A stretch of 64,000 bases of DNA from Acidobacteriaceae bacterium (GTDB taxonomy: Bacteria; Acidobacteriota; Terriglobia; Terriglobales; Acidobacteriaceae): assembly GCA_003134995.1 (NCBI GenBank), contig PLDC01000002.1, positions 47,392-111,391 on the forward strand, given 5' to 3'. The position numbers were made by a program, and so were the translations under genes. The notes beneath the pieces are model-generated. The model ran no database searches. It saw only the letters and a list, made by a program, of their open reading frames with translations, and was not told the DNA's origin. Position 1 is the first letter of the stretch; each line of letters starts with the position of its first letter. Shown in pieces: positions 54,530 through 63,802 of this stretch.

Positions 54530-56197
54530 ATGAGATTCTTCCCCCGCTCCATTGCTATCCGCCGGTTTCTTTCGCTGGGCCTCGTCGCCATTCTCATTCG
54601 AGGTTCGATCCCGGCGAGCTTCGCCTCGGCTTACAACGCCCATCCCAAACTGATCGTGGTAATTGTCATCGACCAGTTTCGCGGCGACTATCTGGAACGC
54701 TACCGCGACCAATTCGGCGAAGGCGGATTCCGTCTTTTCCTCGACCACGGCGCAAACTTCACCGACTGCAACTACGACTATGCCAACACCCGCACCGCTC
54801 CCGGACATGCCACGCTTTTCACCGGCGCCTACAGCAACGGCCATGGAATCATCGCCAACGAGTGGTGGGATCCGCAGAAAAAGAAAATGGTCACGTCAGT
54901 AGAAGACGACGACACCAAGCTCGTGGGCATTGCCGGAGAGACTTCAGGGAAAAAAGCCGGCGCCTCTCCGCACAACCTGCTCGCCGATACTCTCGGCGAC
55001 GAGCTCAAACTCGCAACCCAAGGCCAGGCGCGAGTCTTTAGCCTGTCGTTGAAAGACCGGGCCGCCGTCCTGCCCGGAGGCTTCTCAGCCGACGCCGCGT
55101 ACTGGATCGAGCCGAAAAACGGCGCGTGGATTACGTCTACTTACTATCGCCCCGACCTGCCACGCTGGGCGCAGGATTTCAACTCCAGCGATCGAGCGGC
55201 AAAATACTGGGATCGCAATTGGGAGACCAACGGAGAAGTCTTACGCTCGACCGCGCATCGCAAAAGCAAAGACGGCAGCGATGCGGGCTTCTACGAAGTA
55301 ATCGGTTCCACGCCGTTCGCCAACGAATACGAATTCGAATTCGCCAAGGAGCTGGTGGTTTACGAGAATCTCGGCACAGGGCCGGCTACCGATCTGCTAG
55401 CCATCAGTCTTTCTGCGAACGATATTCTCGGGCACCAAGTCGGGCCCGATTCTCCCGAAATGGCCGCCATGGCCCTCGCGCTCGATCACGAACTCGCCGA
55501 CTTCTTCAACTTTCTCGGCCATCGTATTGGACTCGCGAACATATGGATCGCACTCTCTGCCGACCACGGAATTTCCGCGTTGCCTGATGCCGCGAAGAAA
55601 CTGCGCATTCCTGCCGCGAATCTCGAAGCGGGCAAACTGGAAGCCCAGATCAATGCGGCTCTGGCGTCAAAGTTTTCCCCAGGCCATTCAGCGAGCTACA
55701 TCAAGCTCGACTATCCGGTAGCCTGGCTTGATCAGTCTGCCTTCGGCGCCCACACCAAAGAGCACGACGCCGAAACTGCCGTAGGTGAGGCGATGAAGCA
55801 AGCCGGATTGCGCGACTACTACACAAAGTCGCAACTTGCCGAAGGCGAAGTTCCTGCAAATGCTCTCGGCAAAAAGTTCCTGAACAGCTATTCGCCGGAA
55901 GGCGGCTGGTATGTGCTGGGTATCCCCGAGATCTACACCGTAGGCTCGTCGAAGGGCACAGACCACGCATCGCCCTACACCTACGACACGCACGTCCCCT
56001 TGGCTTTCTACGGACTGCCATTTCATCCGGGGACGTATCGCACGCATGCCGAACCGGTGGATCTCGCTGTCACATTTGCATCGCTGCTCGGCATCAACGC
56101 TCCGACACACGCCATCGGCCGCGTCCTCACTGAGGCGCTCGCCCCTCCACATCACGCAGAAGACTCAGCGGGATCGACCAACGGAGGAGCGCATTGA
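54530..56197 (+). CDS. PafA-like alkaline phosphatase (type I phosphodiesterase/phosphatase superfamily)
   Basis: This 555-residue secreted metallophosphatase has a signal peptide (residues ~1-33). IDQFRGDYLERY (Asp48, metal ligand), TRTAPGHATLFTG (probable nucleophile Thr89), NEWW (Asn110) and SLKDRAAVLPGG (Lys175, Arg177) match the active-site layout of PafA, a phosphate-irrepressible phosphomonoesterase. Further metal-binding segments are ALSADHGIS and GTDHASPYTYDTHVPLAFYG. It probably releases phosphate from organic esters outside the cell. Its stop (TGA) overlaps the start of pyrD (TTGA), so the two are translationally coupled. Confidence 0.9.
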   Translation: MRFFPRSIAIRRFLSLGLVAILIRGSIPASFASAYNAHPKLIVVIVIDQFRGDYLERYRDQFGEGGFRLFLDHGANFTDCNYDYANTRTAPGHATLFTGAYSNGHGIIANEWWDPQKKKMVTSVEDDDTKLVGIAGETSGKKAGASPHNLLADTLGDELKLATQGQARVFSLSLKDRAAVLPGGFSADAAYWIEPKNGAWITSTYYRPDLPRWAQDFNSSDRAAKYWDRNWETNGEVLRSTAHRKSKDGSDAGFYEVIGSTPFANEYEFEFAKELVVYENLGTGPATDLLAISLSANDILGHQVGPDSPEMAAMALALDHELADFFNFLGHRIGLANIWIALSADHGISALPDAAKKLRIPAANLEAGKLEAQINAALASKFSPGHSASYIKLDYPVAWLDQSAFGAHTKEHDAETAVGEAMKQAGLRDYYTKSQLAEGEVPANALGKKFLNSYSPEGGWYVLGIPEIYTVGSSKGTDHASPYTYDTHVPLAFYGLPFHPGTYRTHAEPVDLAVTFASLLGINAPTHAIGRVLTEALAPPHHAEDSAGSTNGGAH

Positions 56198-57144
56198 CCT
56201 CGCCCTCCGAAAACGGCGGCAAATCTTCCTTGGATCTCAGCGTAACCTTCGCCGGCATTCAACTCAAAAATCCCATCATCGCAGCCAGCGGAACTTTCGG
56301 CTACGGCGTCGAGTTCGAAGATGTAGTTCACCTCGACAAGCTCGGTGGATTCGTCGTCAAAGGTCTCTCGCGCGAGCCCATGATCGGCAACCCTCCGCCG
56401 CGCCTGTGGGAAACCGCGGCAGGCATGCTCAACGCCATCGGCCTGCAGAACATCGGAGCGTCGGCGTTTCTCGCAGAGAAGCTACCCAAACTTCAGCAAA
56501 TCAAAAACATCGTTGTGTTCGCCAACGTCTTCGGCTACACCCGCGATGACTACGAACGAACCATCGAACTTCTCAACGACGGTGAAGGCATTGCCGCCTA
56601 CGAACTCAATGTGTCCTGCCCCAACACTACCGAAGGTGGTCTGCAATTCGGCAGCGATCCGCGTTCGCTCGACGAAGTGGTGACTGCGGCCAAACGCGCT
56701 GCCCGCCGGCCACTGATCGTCAAGCTCTCTCCCAACGTGACCAGCATCGCGCAGATGGCCCACGTAGCGCAGGAAGCGGGAGCCGACGCCATCTCGCTGA
56801 TCAATACTTTTGTAGCCATGGCCATCGACGCCGACACGCGCAAGCCCCGCATCGCCAATGTCACTGCCGGACTCTCCGGCCCAGCCATCAAGCCCATCGC
56901 CCTGCGTATGGTCTACGACGCTGCGCACGCCGTCAATATTCCGGTCATCGGCATGGGAGGAATTTCAACCGCGGCCGATGTCGCCGAATTTATGCTGGCA
57001 GGCGCAACCGCCGTGCAGATCGGCACCGCCAGTTACTGGGATCCCTGCGCCACCGAAAAAATCGTGGACGAACTGCACCGCTGGTGCCAGGATCGCGGCA
57101 TCACGAAACTGGCCAACCTAACCGGCGGCATGATTCTAGAGTAG
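56194..57144 (+). CDS. pyrD: Dihydroorotate dehydrogenase, class 1B-like catalytic subunit
   Basis: This 316-residue FMN enzyme oxidises dihydroorotate to orotate in pyrimidine synthesis. Key motifs are LKNPIIAASGTFGYG, GGFVVKGLSREPMIGNPPPRLWETAAGMLNAIGLQN, YELNVSCPNTTEGG with the catalytic Cys of the class 1 enzymes, IVKLSPNVT, and GMGGISTAADVAEFMLAGATAVQIGTA. Class 1B enzymes use a separate PyrK electron-transfer subunit, which is not in this window. The TTG 56194 start is supported by GGAGGAG just upstream and the overlap with the phosphatase stop. Confidence 0.94.
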   Translation: MTSPSENGGKSSLDLSVTFAGIQLKNPIIAASGTFGYGVEFEDVVHLDKLGGFVVKGLSREPMIGNPPPRLWETAAGMLNAIGLQNIGASAFLAEKLPKLQQIKNIVVFANVFGYTRDDYERTIELLNDGEGIAAYELNVSCPNTTEGGLQFGSDPRSLDEVVTAAKRAARRPLIVKLSPNVTSIAQMAHVAQEAGADAISLINTFVAMAIDADTRKPRIANVTAGLSGPAIKPIALRMVYDAAHAVNIPVIGMGGISTAADVAEFMLAGATAVQIGTASYWDPCATEKIVDELHRWCQDRGITKLANLTGGMILE

Positions 57145-57184
57145 TTTTTTCTCAGCGTAACTTAACTGGATGTGGAATCTAATT

Positions 57185-57226
57185 CTCTGAGAACTGAGAA
57201 CTGAGAACTGAGAACTGAGAACTGAG
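57185..57226. repeat. Heptamer array (GAACTGA units) between convergent genes
   Basis: Five to six near-perfect GAACTGA units lie between the convergent 3' ends of pyrD and the sialidase-like gene. No facing arm was found, so it is not a hairpin terminator. The unit equals that at 14.63 kb. Confidence 0.75.
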
Positions 57227-57229
57227 CAA

Positions 57230-58555
57230 CTACCGCCCGCGACTATACCAGATCGACCCCGGAGACTTGAAGTTCCGCCCCTCGCCCCATACCGCGTGCG
57301 TGTTCCCGAGGTTATCGATGGCAATTGAGAAATAGTCGCCGAAAGGGAAGCGGAAGCCATCGGGCCGAACGTAATCGTAAGTCCGATCGAAGTTTCGCGC
57401 CCCGCCGGAAAGTTGCGCCTCAGCCGACCATGTAGCGCCGCCGTTGCTCGAACTGCGCTGGAAAACATTCCATAGTTCAGAGTAAGGACGAGCGTTGCGC
57501 GTGTCCATCCACGCAATGCGCACGTCGCCCGCCGCGCCCGCCGTGATCGCCGGAAAACAGTGTTCCACTAAATTGTCGGCTGTCGATACATCTGCCTTGG
57601 CGGACCAACTCGCTCCACCTGTAGTCGAAGAAGAAAAGAATATGCGCTCCGGTCCACCGTGCGCGCCGCCCGCGTTCCACAGCGCGTAAATCGTTCCCGC
57701 CGCATCGGACGCCAGCGCAATCTGCGCCCCCAGAAACTCCTCGTCGCAACCTTGGGCCGCGCATCCCGGCGGCGCGCTCGAAACGTCCAGCAGGGCCGTG
57801 CTCCAGTTCCGTCCCGCATCCGCCGACCGGCTCACATAAACGCTCACCGGCCGCGTGCTGAGGTTTCGTCGCGCATACGCCGTCCACGCAAAATAGATGT
57901 CGCCAGTCGCATCCACCGTCGCGCCCCCGGCCAGCGACCATCCCGGCTCAGCACCAGGATTCACCGTCGTCGAAGAAAAGTTCTGCGCATAATCATGCGA
58001 TGCCGCAACCACGAACTCCTGCTCATGATTGAATCCCACGTAAACATCCGCGCCATGCACGGCCAAGACAGGCTTGTCGGCATCTTCATTATTCTCTGCG
58101 TGCTCTGCGATTGCGAGGTACCAGCTCGCGCCAAAATCCTGCGATCGCGCCACCATCACATCGCGCTTGTTGTTCTGCAGCCACGAAGCGTAGACCGTCT
58201 GACGGTCCACCGGGTCAACCACAATCTGCGGATCGAACTGCCCCGTCGAAGAAGTCACCAGCGCATGCGGAGCTTGCCACGTCAGTCCGTTGTCATTGCT
58301 AACGATCAACGCCATCGTAGGCGCAGTGCAGGCCGGGCAGTCACCGATCGCGCCATATTGTGGAAAGAGAATATAGATGTGGCCGCGGCCATCCGCGGCC
58401 ATCGCCGGCTCCCACTGATCCCCCGTGGTATAGCCGACGCGCTGCTGCGGAATGAAATTCGGAATGGCCAGCGCTGCCTGCGCGGTCGCGAGCGCGATGA
58501 GCAAGCAGATGGCAAACCTCTGCACACTTCGGGCGCGGCTGGATCCTACCACCAC
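57230..58555 (-). CDS. Secreted sialidase-like Asp-box beta-propeller protein
   Basis: This 441-residue protein has a signal peptide (RFAICLLIALATAQAALA). At least five Asp-box (BNR) motifs are visible: SNDNGLTW, SQDFGASW, SRSADAGRNW, SSTTGGASW and SSNGGATW. They mark the blades of a six-bladed propeller as in exo-alpha-sialidases. GQFDPQIVVDPVDRQTVYASWLQN, DIYFAWTAYAR and VRIAWMDTRN repeat once per blade. The catalytic Arg triad cannot be confirmed by eye, so enzyme activity is uncertain; a binding or structural propeller is also possible. Confidence 0.8.
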   Translation of the reverse strand: MVVGSSRARSVQRFAICLLIALATAQAALAIPNFIPQQRVGYTTGDQWEPAMAADGRGHIYILFPQYGAIGDCPACTAPTMALIVSNDNGLTWQAPHALVTSSTGQFDPQIVVDPVDRQTVYASWLQNNKRDVMVARSQDFGASWYLAIAEHAENNEDADKPVLAVHGADVYVGFNHEQEFVVAASHDYAQNFSSTTVNPGAEPGWSLAGGATVDATGDIYFAWTAYARRNLSTRPVSVYVSRSADAGRNWSTALLDVSSAPPGCAAQGCDEEFLGAQIALASDAAGTIYALWNAGGAHGGPERIFFSSSTTGGASWSAKADVSTADNLVEHCFPAITAGAAGDVRIAWMDTRNARPYSELWNVFQRSSSNGGATWSAEAQLSGGARNFDRTYDYVRPDGFRFPFGDYFSIAIDNLGNTHAVWGEGRNFKSPGSIWYSRGR

Positions 58556-58788
58556 AGACTTCTCCTGGGACTACGGACTGCGACAACGTTGGACGAACTT
58601 TATCGCGAAACCGCCCGCCAGGTCAATTGCCCGATCAGGCCACATGCCTGTATGTGGGAACAGCCGCCTTGGCTGTCCAGTCCAGCGCAGCGGGACGCTC
58701 TTGCGCTCGGACGTGACTTTCTGCCGAGTTTGTCATCTAATAAAAGTCAGCCCAAGTCGGCGGCGCCCAATCAAGGAGCAATCAAAAA

Positions 58789-59265
58789 ATGGAGAAAGCC
58801 ACATTTGCAGCAGGATGTTTCTGGGGAGTAGAAGCCACATTCCGGGCATTGCCGGGCGTGACCTCAACGCGCGTGGGCTACATCGGCGGGAACACGGATA
58901 ATCCCACCTACAAGGAAGTTTGCACCGATCGCACCGGCCACGCCGAAGCGGTCGAAGTGGAATTCGATCCCGCGAAGATTCGCTACGCCGACCTGCTGAA
59001 AGTCTTCTGGGAGAACCACGACCCCACGCAGCTCAACCGCCAGGGTCCGGACTGGGGCACGCAATACCGCTCCGCCATCTTCTACCACACGCCGCAACAG
59101 CAGGCCGAGGCGCAAGCCTCGAAAGAAGCGCTCGAAAAAGCGCATCGCTACTCCAAACCAATTGCCACGCAGATCGTCCCCGCGGTCACGTTCTATCCCG
59201 CCGAGGACTATCACCAGCAATATCTGGAGAAGCGCGGCATGGCCAGTTGCCACATCAAGAGCTGA
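58789..59265 (+). CDS. msrA: Peptide methionine sulfoxide reductase MsrA
   Basis: This 158-residue enzyme reduces methionine-S-sulfoxide in proteins. The active-site [16 protein letters not shown], the conserved [58 protein letters not shown] and the C-terminal [12 protein letters not shown] are all present. It lacks a signal peptide, so it acts in the cytoplasm. The AAGGAG upstream of ATG 58789 fits. Its 3' end overlaps that of the convergent membrane protein gene by 11 bases. Confidence 0.95.
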   Translation: MEKATFAAGCFWGVEATFRALPGVTSTRVGYIGGNTDNPTYKEVCTDRTGHAEAVEVEFDPAKIRYADLLKVFWENHDPTQLNRQGPDWGTQYRSAIFYHTPQQQAEAQASKEALEKAHRYSKPIATQIVPAVTFYPAEDYHQQYLEKRGMASCHIKS

Positions 59266-59695
59266 CCGGCTCTTGCGGCCCAGACTCATTCGAACCAGGC
59301 TCGCGCGGTCCAAAGAAGAAAAGCAGCACGAATCCGCCAATGTAAAACGGCAGGCACTGCCGAAAACTGCAACCCAGAAAACGCAGGATCAATCCGAAAA
59401 GCGCAAGGCCCTCACACAATGCATAGGTGGCAAGGTACCCAGTCCGCCAATGGCTCAAGGTGACAGAATCGTCGGGACGAACCGCCAGCCTCTCCGCCGA
59501 TCGAAAGACTAAAGTGCGCCTCACCACGAAGATCACGCCCACCATCGCCACGCCCGCAGTCGTGAAAATATAGCTCAGGGAAGCGTTCGCGCTTCCGGCG
59601 CTTGAGCCCGCAATCTCGCCCACAACGCCATAGAGCACGATGCTGGCAAGCATCGCCCACTGCACCAAACGCAGGGTTCTGACAGTCGCCCTCAT
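59255..59695 (-). CDS. Four-helix membrane protein of unknown function
   Basis: This protein of ~146 residues has hydrophobic helices [57 protein letters not shown] and [15 protein letters not shown], with short loops, so a four-pass inner-membrane protein is likely. The first ATG (59704, MSV) and the ATG at 59695 (MRATVRT) are both possible; the latter is used. No family was recognised. The 3' end overlaps msrA by 11 bases. Confidence 0.65.
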   Translation of the reverse strand: MRATVRTLRLVQWAMLASIVLYGVVGEIAGSSAGSANASLSYIFTTAGVAMVGVIFVVRRTLVFRSAERLAVRPDDSVTLSHWRTGYLATYALCEGLALFGLILRFLGCSFRQCLPFYIGGFVLLFFFGPREPGSNESGPQEPVSS

Positions 59696-59776
59696 CACGG
59701 ACATTCTGCCCCAGTTGACGGAAAGTGGGCACGAAATCTTTCGGACAGAATCCAGCTAGGCAATAGTCTTCTCCAG

Positions 59777-61075
59777 CTAGTGACGATGTTCTTCGCCGCC
59801 CAATCCTGGCCGCATCCGCAGAAAAATCTGAAACGATACGGGATAGTTGCCATAAGCCGCATCCAGCGCCGCAGGCTTTGAATACACCGTCAGATCGGCG
59901 CCCAATCCCAATTGCCAAGCTCGATTCTGCACCAGATCGCGAGTGCCGCCGAAAGTGTAGGCGCCAATGCGGTAGGAAGGTAGCTCGGCCGGCGGAAACA
60001 ATTCGTTTTTGTCCACGAGTTCCATGCGCGTAAACAAATAATCGCGCCGCCGAAAGTTCAGCGTGGATTCGAGCAAATATCCATTGAGGTGGATGTCCGT
60101 ACCGATCTCGTGCACGCGTCCCCACACGAGTGATGTCGCCCAATTGCCCGCCGCCAGCGCACGGTTATATTCCACAGAAGCTGTCTCTCGCCATTGATTC
60201 CAGAGCTCCAGCGCCTCGGGATGGTCGAGGTGCCCGATGCTGTATTGCGCGGTCCAGTTTCGATTGGGAGCAACGCTCGCGCGCGCCGACCACGATTCGA
60301 GCGCCGCCGGCTGAATGCTCCAGCGTTCTTCGTTCGGTTCATGTCCGTTAAAGGCCGAGCCTTCCAGCTTGAACCAGTCGATCACAAATCCCGTCGTGAC
60401 CACGCCGAAGCTGGTGTGCGTCGAATCCTGCAAATGATGGCTGAGCGGCGCCAGCGGCAGCTCCGCGGCAGACGCGCGATGAATGTAAGTAACCGGGCCA
60501 AGCGCAGGCTCCGCCGCTGGTCCGCCATACAATTCCCACGAAACTGTTTTCGAAAGCGGCAGCAGGTAAAGCGCCGAAAGTTCCGCAAAAACATTGTGCG
60601 GATGCTGGTGGTCGACGAGCGGCTCTCCATGGTAAGTCTCTCCGGTCTGAAACAGCTCCGGAAATCCCGGATGCGGCGAGGTCAGTGACTCCGCAGAAAA
60701 CATCTGCCGCAAAAGAATCGTTCCTCGGCAAAGCTTATGCTGCTCCATCAGCATGCCCCAATTCACCGACTCAGCTTTGCCCTCGCCGCGCGGCCCGACT
60801 TGCTGGTTGTAGTCGGCAAAAATCACGCCGTGCGCCATCACTTCCCATCCGCCGCGCATCCACATCCACTCCGGCTCCGGAACCGACGCCGGCTGCCAGC
60901 CCGTGCCAGAGCCGGCGTGCGGCGAAGGCAACTGCGAAGTTTCGTGCGCTTCCATGGGCATACTCATCCCGCTCATGGAGGCGGACTGCGCCGCTAACTG
61001 GGAGGGCAGCGTTGTCAACACAATGAAAAAGGCGCTGATCGAATGCCAGGCGGCTCTGGTCCTGAAAGGTCTCAC
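59777..61075 (-). CDS. Secreted His/Met-containing outer-membrane-like protein
   Basis: This 432-residue protein has a signal peptide (WHSISAFFIVLTTLPSQLAAQ), then a Met/His-rich stretch (SMSGMSMPMEAHETSQLPSPHAG) that could bind copper or similar metals. The body is beta-strand rich with alternating aromatic residues (WELYGG, YSIGHLDHPEALELW, FTRMELVDKNELF, RAWQLGLGADLTVYS) and ends in FLRMRPGLGGEEHRH. This suggests an outer-membrane beta-barrel. A metal-resistance role is inferred only from composition. Confidence 0.65.
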   Translation of the reverse strand: MRPFRTRAAWHSISAFFIVLTTLPSQLAAQSASMSGMSMPMEAHETSQLPSPHAGSGTGWQPASVPEPEWMWMRGGWEVMAHGVIFADYNQQVGPRGEGKAESVNWGMLMEQHKLCRGTILLRQMFSAESLTSPHPGFPELFQTGETYHGEPLVDHQHPHNVFAELSALYLLPLSKTVSWELYGGPAAEPALGPVTYIHRASAAELPLAPLSHHLQDSTHTSFGVVTTGFVIDWFKLEGSAFNGHEPNEERWSIQPAALESWSARASVAPNRNWTAQYSIGHLDHPEALELWNQWRETASVEYNRALAAGNWATSLVWGRVHEIGTDIHLNGYLLESTLNFRRRDYLFTRMELVDKNELFPPAELPSYRIGAYTFGGTRDLVQNRAWQLGLGADLTVYSKPAALDAAYGNYPVSFQIFLRMRPGLGGEEHRH

Positions 61076-61210
61076 TGAAAAAAGACTAACCGATGTTGCA
61101 GCATGCGATGCTTCTTCGAGAGGAGGAGTGGTAATCGGATTATCGAGAGGCTTTACCCGGTGTACCCCCGTGCCCTCTGTGGTAAAGATTTTTTGGGGAA
61201 GCTTCCCGCG

Positions 61211-61654
61211 CTAGGTTCCGGTAATCTTCACGCGCAGTTCTTCCGGCAGGCGTTCCCGAATCTCCTGCGGCAGCCGGTCATGTACGCGGCGCGCGCCTTG
61301 TTTAGCGGCATCGAGCACCGTGACCGGCGCGGGCGTGGCCACCGCTACGACCAGCCAGATCAGCGCCGATAACGCAAAGCCCGCCAGCGCCGCAATCTCC
61401 AGCCAGAGCGCGTGCCGCGGACCAAAGTGCCTGATCACTCCAAAGGCCAGCAGAAACACGCCGCCCGAAATCGACGCCAGCGCAATCAGTCCAACGTCAA
61501 TGATCCGGTGTATTTTCTGGCGTTTGCGGCAGTGTTCGCACTCGACAAAATGGCTCTCGTAGTCGCCACGCATCTCCGGCGCCAGACCGGAAATGTCGTA
61601 TCTCCAGCCCGCCAGAATCTTGCCTACAATTGGATCGATGCACTGCTGACTCAT
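61211..61654 (-). CDS. Small zinc-finger-like membrane protein
   Basis: This 147-residue protein begins with a zinc-binding-like segment (HFVECEHCRKRQKIHRI; HX3CX2C pattern as in anti-sigma factors). Two membrane helices follow (VGLIALASISGGVFLLAFGVI and WLEIAALAGFALSALIWLVVAV), then an amphipathic C-terminal tail (GARRVHDRLPQEIRERLPEELR). It could be an anti-sigma-like regulator, but no sigma factor gene is nearby. Confidence 0.6.
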   Translation of the reverse strand: MSQQCIDPIVGKILAGWRYDISGLAPEMRGDYESHFVECEHCRKRQKIHRIIDVGLIALASISGGVFLLAFGVIRHFGPRHALWLEIAALAGFALSALIWLVVAVATPAPVTVLDAAKQGARRVHDRLPQEIRERLPEELRVKITGT

Positions 61655-61662
61655 AATGAAAG

Positions 61663-61818
61663 CTGGGTCTCAGGTGTTAGGTTCTAGGTCTTAGGATTTT
61701 CCGAAGACCTATCACCTAAGACCTAACACCCGCTTTTCCACAACTGAAGCTGGGGCTCGGGTGCTAGGTTCCACGTCTTAGGTTTTCCTGAGATCTATCC
61801 CCTAAGCCCTATCCCCTG
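61663..61818. repeat. Duplicated heptamer-array hairpin (two tandem units)
   Basis: Two ~80-bp units (61659-61737 and 61746-61826) each contain a forward arm of GGTNTTA/GGTTCTA-type 7-bp units and a facing arm of CCTAAGA/CCTATCA-type units, ending in CGCTTTTC/CTGCTTTTC. The second unit reaches the MBL hydrolase stop codon at 61824. Confidence 0.75.
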
Positions 61819-61823
61819 CTTTT

Positions 61824-62627
61824 CTACAGCTGGATCGGCGGCAAAACCTCCGACTGCGTGGCCACCAGCACCCGGTTCTGAAACAGGCCGCCCCGCTCCG
61901 CCAGCGCTCGCTCCGCGCCCCGCCGGGCGATTTCCGGATGATTGTTCTCTGTAGACAGATGCGCCAGCACTACAAAGGCTGCACTATTATCATAGTCCCC
62001 GGTGAAGAAATCCGCGAGTTTCTCATTCGACAGGTGCCCCACATTGCTTGCGACCCGCTGCTTCACTGACCACGGATAAGACCCGCCGCGCAGCATCTCC
62101 ACATCGTGATTCGACTCCATGATCAGGATGTCAGACCCGCGCAAGTGGTCGCGCACATTTACGGGCAGGTACCCGAGATCGGTAGCCACACTCACCTTGG
62201 TGCCTTCCACGCGAAAAGTAAAACCCACGGGATCGGCCGCGTCGTGCGGGATGGTGAAGGGTTTCACCTCAATATCGCCCACCTGAAAGCGATGCCCGGA
62301 CTCGAAGCGCTCGAATTTCTCCAGTTGCGGCCGCTCGCCATTCACCGTGCGCATGGCCCGCGCCCAGGCCGCGTGCGTCGCCACGGTCATAAAGATTGGG
62401 ATGCGCAGCTTCTTGGCCAGCGTTGCCAGGCCGTAAACGTGATCGGAATGTTCATGAGTAATCAGAATCGCCGAAAGCGATTGCGGATCCTCGCCAAGCG
62501 ACTTCAGGCGCTTGAAAGTCTCGCGGCACGAAATCCCGGCATCGACCAGAATCTTCGTGCGCGTGCTCGCCACAAGCGCACAATTTCCCCGGCTCCCGCT
62601 CGCCAGCATCGAAACGGTGACACACAT
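61824..62627 (-). CDS. MBL-fold metallo-hydrolase (YycJ/WalJ-like)
   Basis: This 267-residue metallo-beta-lactamase-fold protein starts CVTVSMLASGSRGNCALVASTRTKILVDAGISCRETFKRLKSLG and carries the metal ligands THEHSDHVYGL. Further motifs are FEVKPFTIPHDAADPVGFTF and a conserved NHDVEMLRGGSYPWSVKQRV segment. YycJ-like proteins are 5'-3' DNA exonuclease-like hydrolases linked to DNA repair or cell-wall signalling. ATG 62627 is preferred over 62639 because it starts at the first beta-strand. Confidence 0.88.
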   Translation of the reverse strand: MCVTVSMLASGSRGNCALVASTRTKILVDAGISCRETFKRLKSLGEDPQSLSAILITHEHSDHVYGLATLAKKLRIPIFMTVATHAAWARAMRTVNGERPQLEKFERFESGHRFQVGDIEVKPFTIPHDAADPVGFTFRVEGTKVSVATDLGYLPVNVRDHLRGSDILIMESNHDVEMLRGGSYPWSVKQRVASNVGHLSNEKLADFFTGDYDNSAAFVVLAHLSTENNHPEIARRGAERALAERGGLFQNRVLVATQSEVLPPIQL

Positions 62628-62701
62628 GCCAAGAAGCATACGCGCCTACCCTGTGGATTGCGAGTAACTTTCTAGTTATCCAATACCTTGGGGTGGTAAT
62701 T

Positions 62702-62786
62702 CGGCTTCCGGCCTCCGGCTTCCGGCTTCTATTTCTCGTTCCGACGGTTGTTTTCCGGAAGCCGGAAGCTGAGAGCCGGAAGCCGG
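62702..62786. repeat. Heptamer-array hairpin (GGCTTCC/GGAAGCC units)
   Basis: The left arm 62702-62730 and right arm 62755-62786 consist of 7-bp units GGCTTCC and GGAAGCC and face each other across ~25 bases. The right arm ends two bases before the moxR stop codon, and the left lies beside the MBL gene start, filling the gap. Confidence 0.8.
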
Positions 62787-62787
62787 T

Positions 62788-63747
62788 TCATACAGGAACT
62801 GCCACATTCTCCACAATCTCGCGCAGCACCTGATCGGCCTGTTCGGACTTTTTCAGAGTCGAGGCGTAGCCGCCATTGACGACCACGCGATGCGCAAAAA
62901 CCGGCACGGCCAGCGTTTTGAAATCCTGCGGAGTGCAGAAGCTGCGGGCATCGAGAAATGCCATTGCCTGCGCCGCGCGATACAGCGCCTGCGCGCCGCG
63001 CGGCGAAACTCCCAACGACAAATATTCCGACTCGCGCGTACGCTTAACAATTTCGAGCGCGTAGGTCACCAGCGATTCATCCACGCGAATCAGCTTGACG
63101 GCCTCCTGCATTTCGAGCACGTCTGCCGCGGTGAGTACCGGATGAAGATTATGCAAGTGCGCCGCGCCCGCCTCCGAACGCAGAATCTCGCGCTCGGCTG
63201 CGGCTTCGGGATAGCCCATGCGCACCCGCATCAAGAAGCGATCAAGTTGCGATTCGGGCAGAGGATAAGTTCCATGATGCTCCACCGGATTCTGCGTGGC
63301 AATCACCAGAAACGGTTGCGGCAGTTGGTAAGAGTGCGCATCGACCGTGACCTGGCCTTCGTTCATGGCTTCGAGCAGCGCCGACTGCGTCTTCGGCGTC
63401 GTCCGGTTAATCTCGTCGGCCAGCAGCACGTTGGTAAACACTGGGCCGCGTTTGAACTCAAACTCCTGCTCCAGCGCCGAGTAAACCGAGATCCCGAGCA
63501 CGTCGGAAGGCAGCATGTCGCTGGTGAACTGCACGCGCTGAAAGGTGCAATCGACGGCGCGGGCGAGGGCTTGTCCCAGCGTGGTCTTGCCGACTCCAGG
63601 AACGCCTTCAATGAGCAGGTGTCCGCGGGCAAAGATGCTGACCAGCGCGAGGCGCACGACATCGTCTTTGCCGCGAATCACGCGGCGCAGCGCTTTTTCT
63701 AAATCAGCGGCCTTGTGAGATACAGCGATGGCAGTCTCAGGCGACAT
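62788..63747 (-). CDS. MoxR-family AAA+ ATPase
   Basis: This 319-residue AAA+ chaperone-like ATPase starts MSPETAIAVSHKAADLEKAL. Walker A is GVPGVGKTTLGQ, Walker B is FTNVLLADEINRTTPKTQSALLEAM, and VIATQNPVEHHGTYPLPESQLDRFLMRV (sensor 1 and arginine finger) follows, then the lid domain (SPRGAQALYRAAQAMAFL). MoxR proteins often work with neighbouring DUF58 and von Willebrand factor proteins in envelope maturation; those would lie beyond the window. ATG 63747 is chosen; in-frame codons upstream only translate a repeat. Confidence 0.92.
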   Translation of the reverse strand: MSPETAIAVSHKAADLEKALRRVIRGKDDVVRLALVSIFARGHLLIEGVPGVGKTTLGQALARAVDCTFQRVQFTSDMLPSDVLGISVYSALEQEFEFKRGPVFTNVLLADEINRTTPKTQSALLEAMNEGQVTVDAHSYQLPQPFLVIATQNPVEHHGTYPLPESQLDRFLMRVRMGYPEAAAEREILRSEAGAAHLHNLHPVLTAADVLEMQEAVKLIRVDESLVTYALEIVKRTRESEYLSLGVSPRGAQALYRAAQAMAFLDARSFCTPQDFKTLAVPVFAHRVVVNGGYASTLKKSEQADQVLREIVENVAVPV

Positions 63748-63802
63748 TGGATGGATTTTACTCTCTCGTGGAGATGCGGCGGAGTTACGGATGTCATAGA
63801 AC

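Noticed and set aside
57659..58831. 390-residue open frame on the plus strand opposite the sialidase-like gene
   Set aside because: Arg-rich antisense composition; the minus strand carries a signal peptide and five Asp-box motifs.
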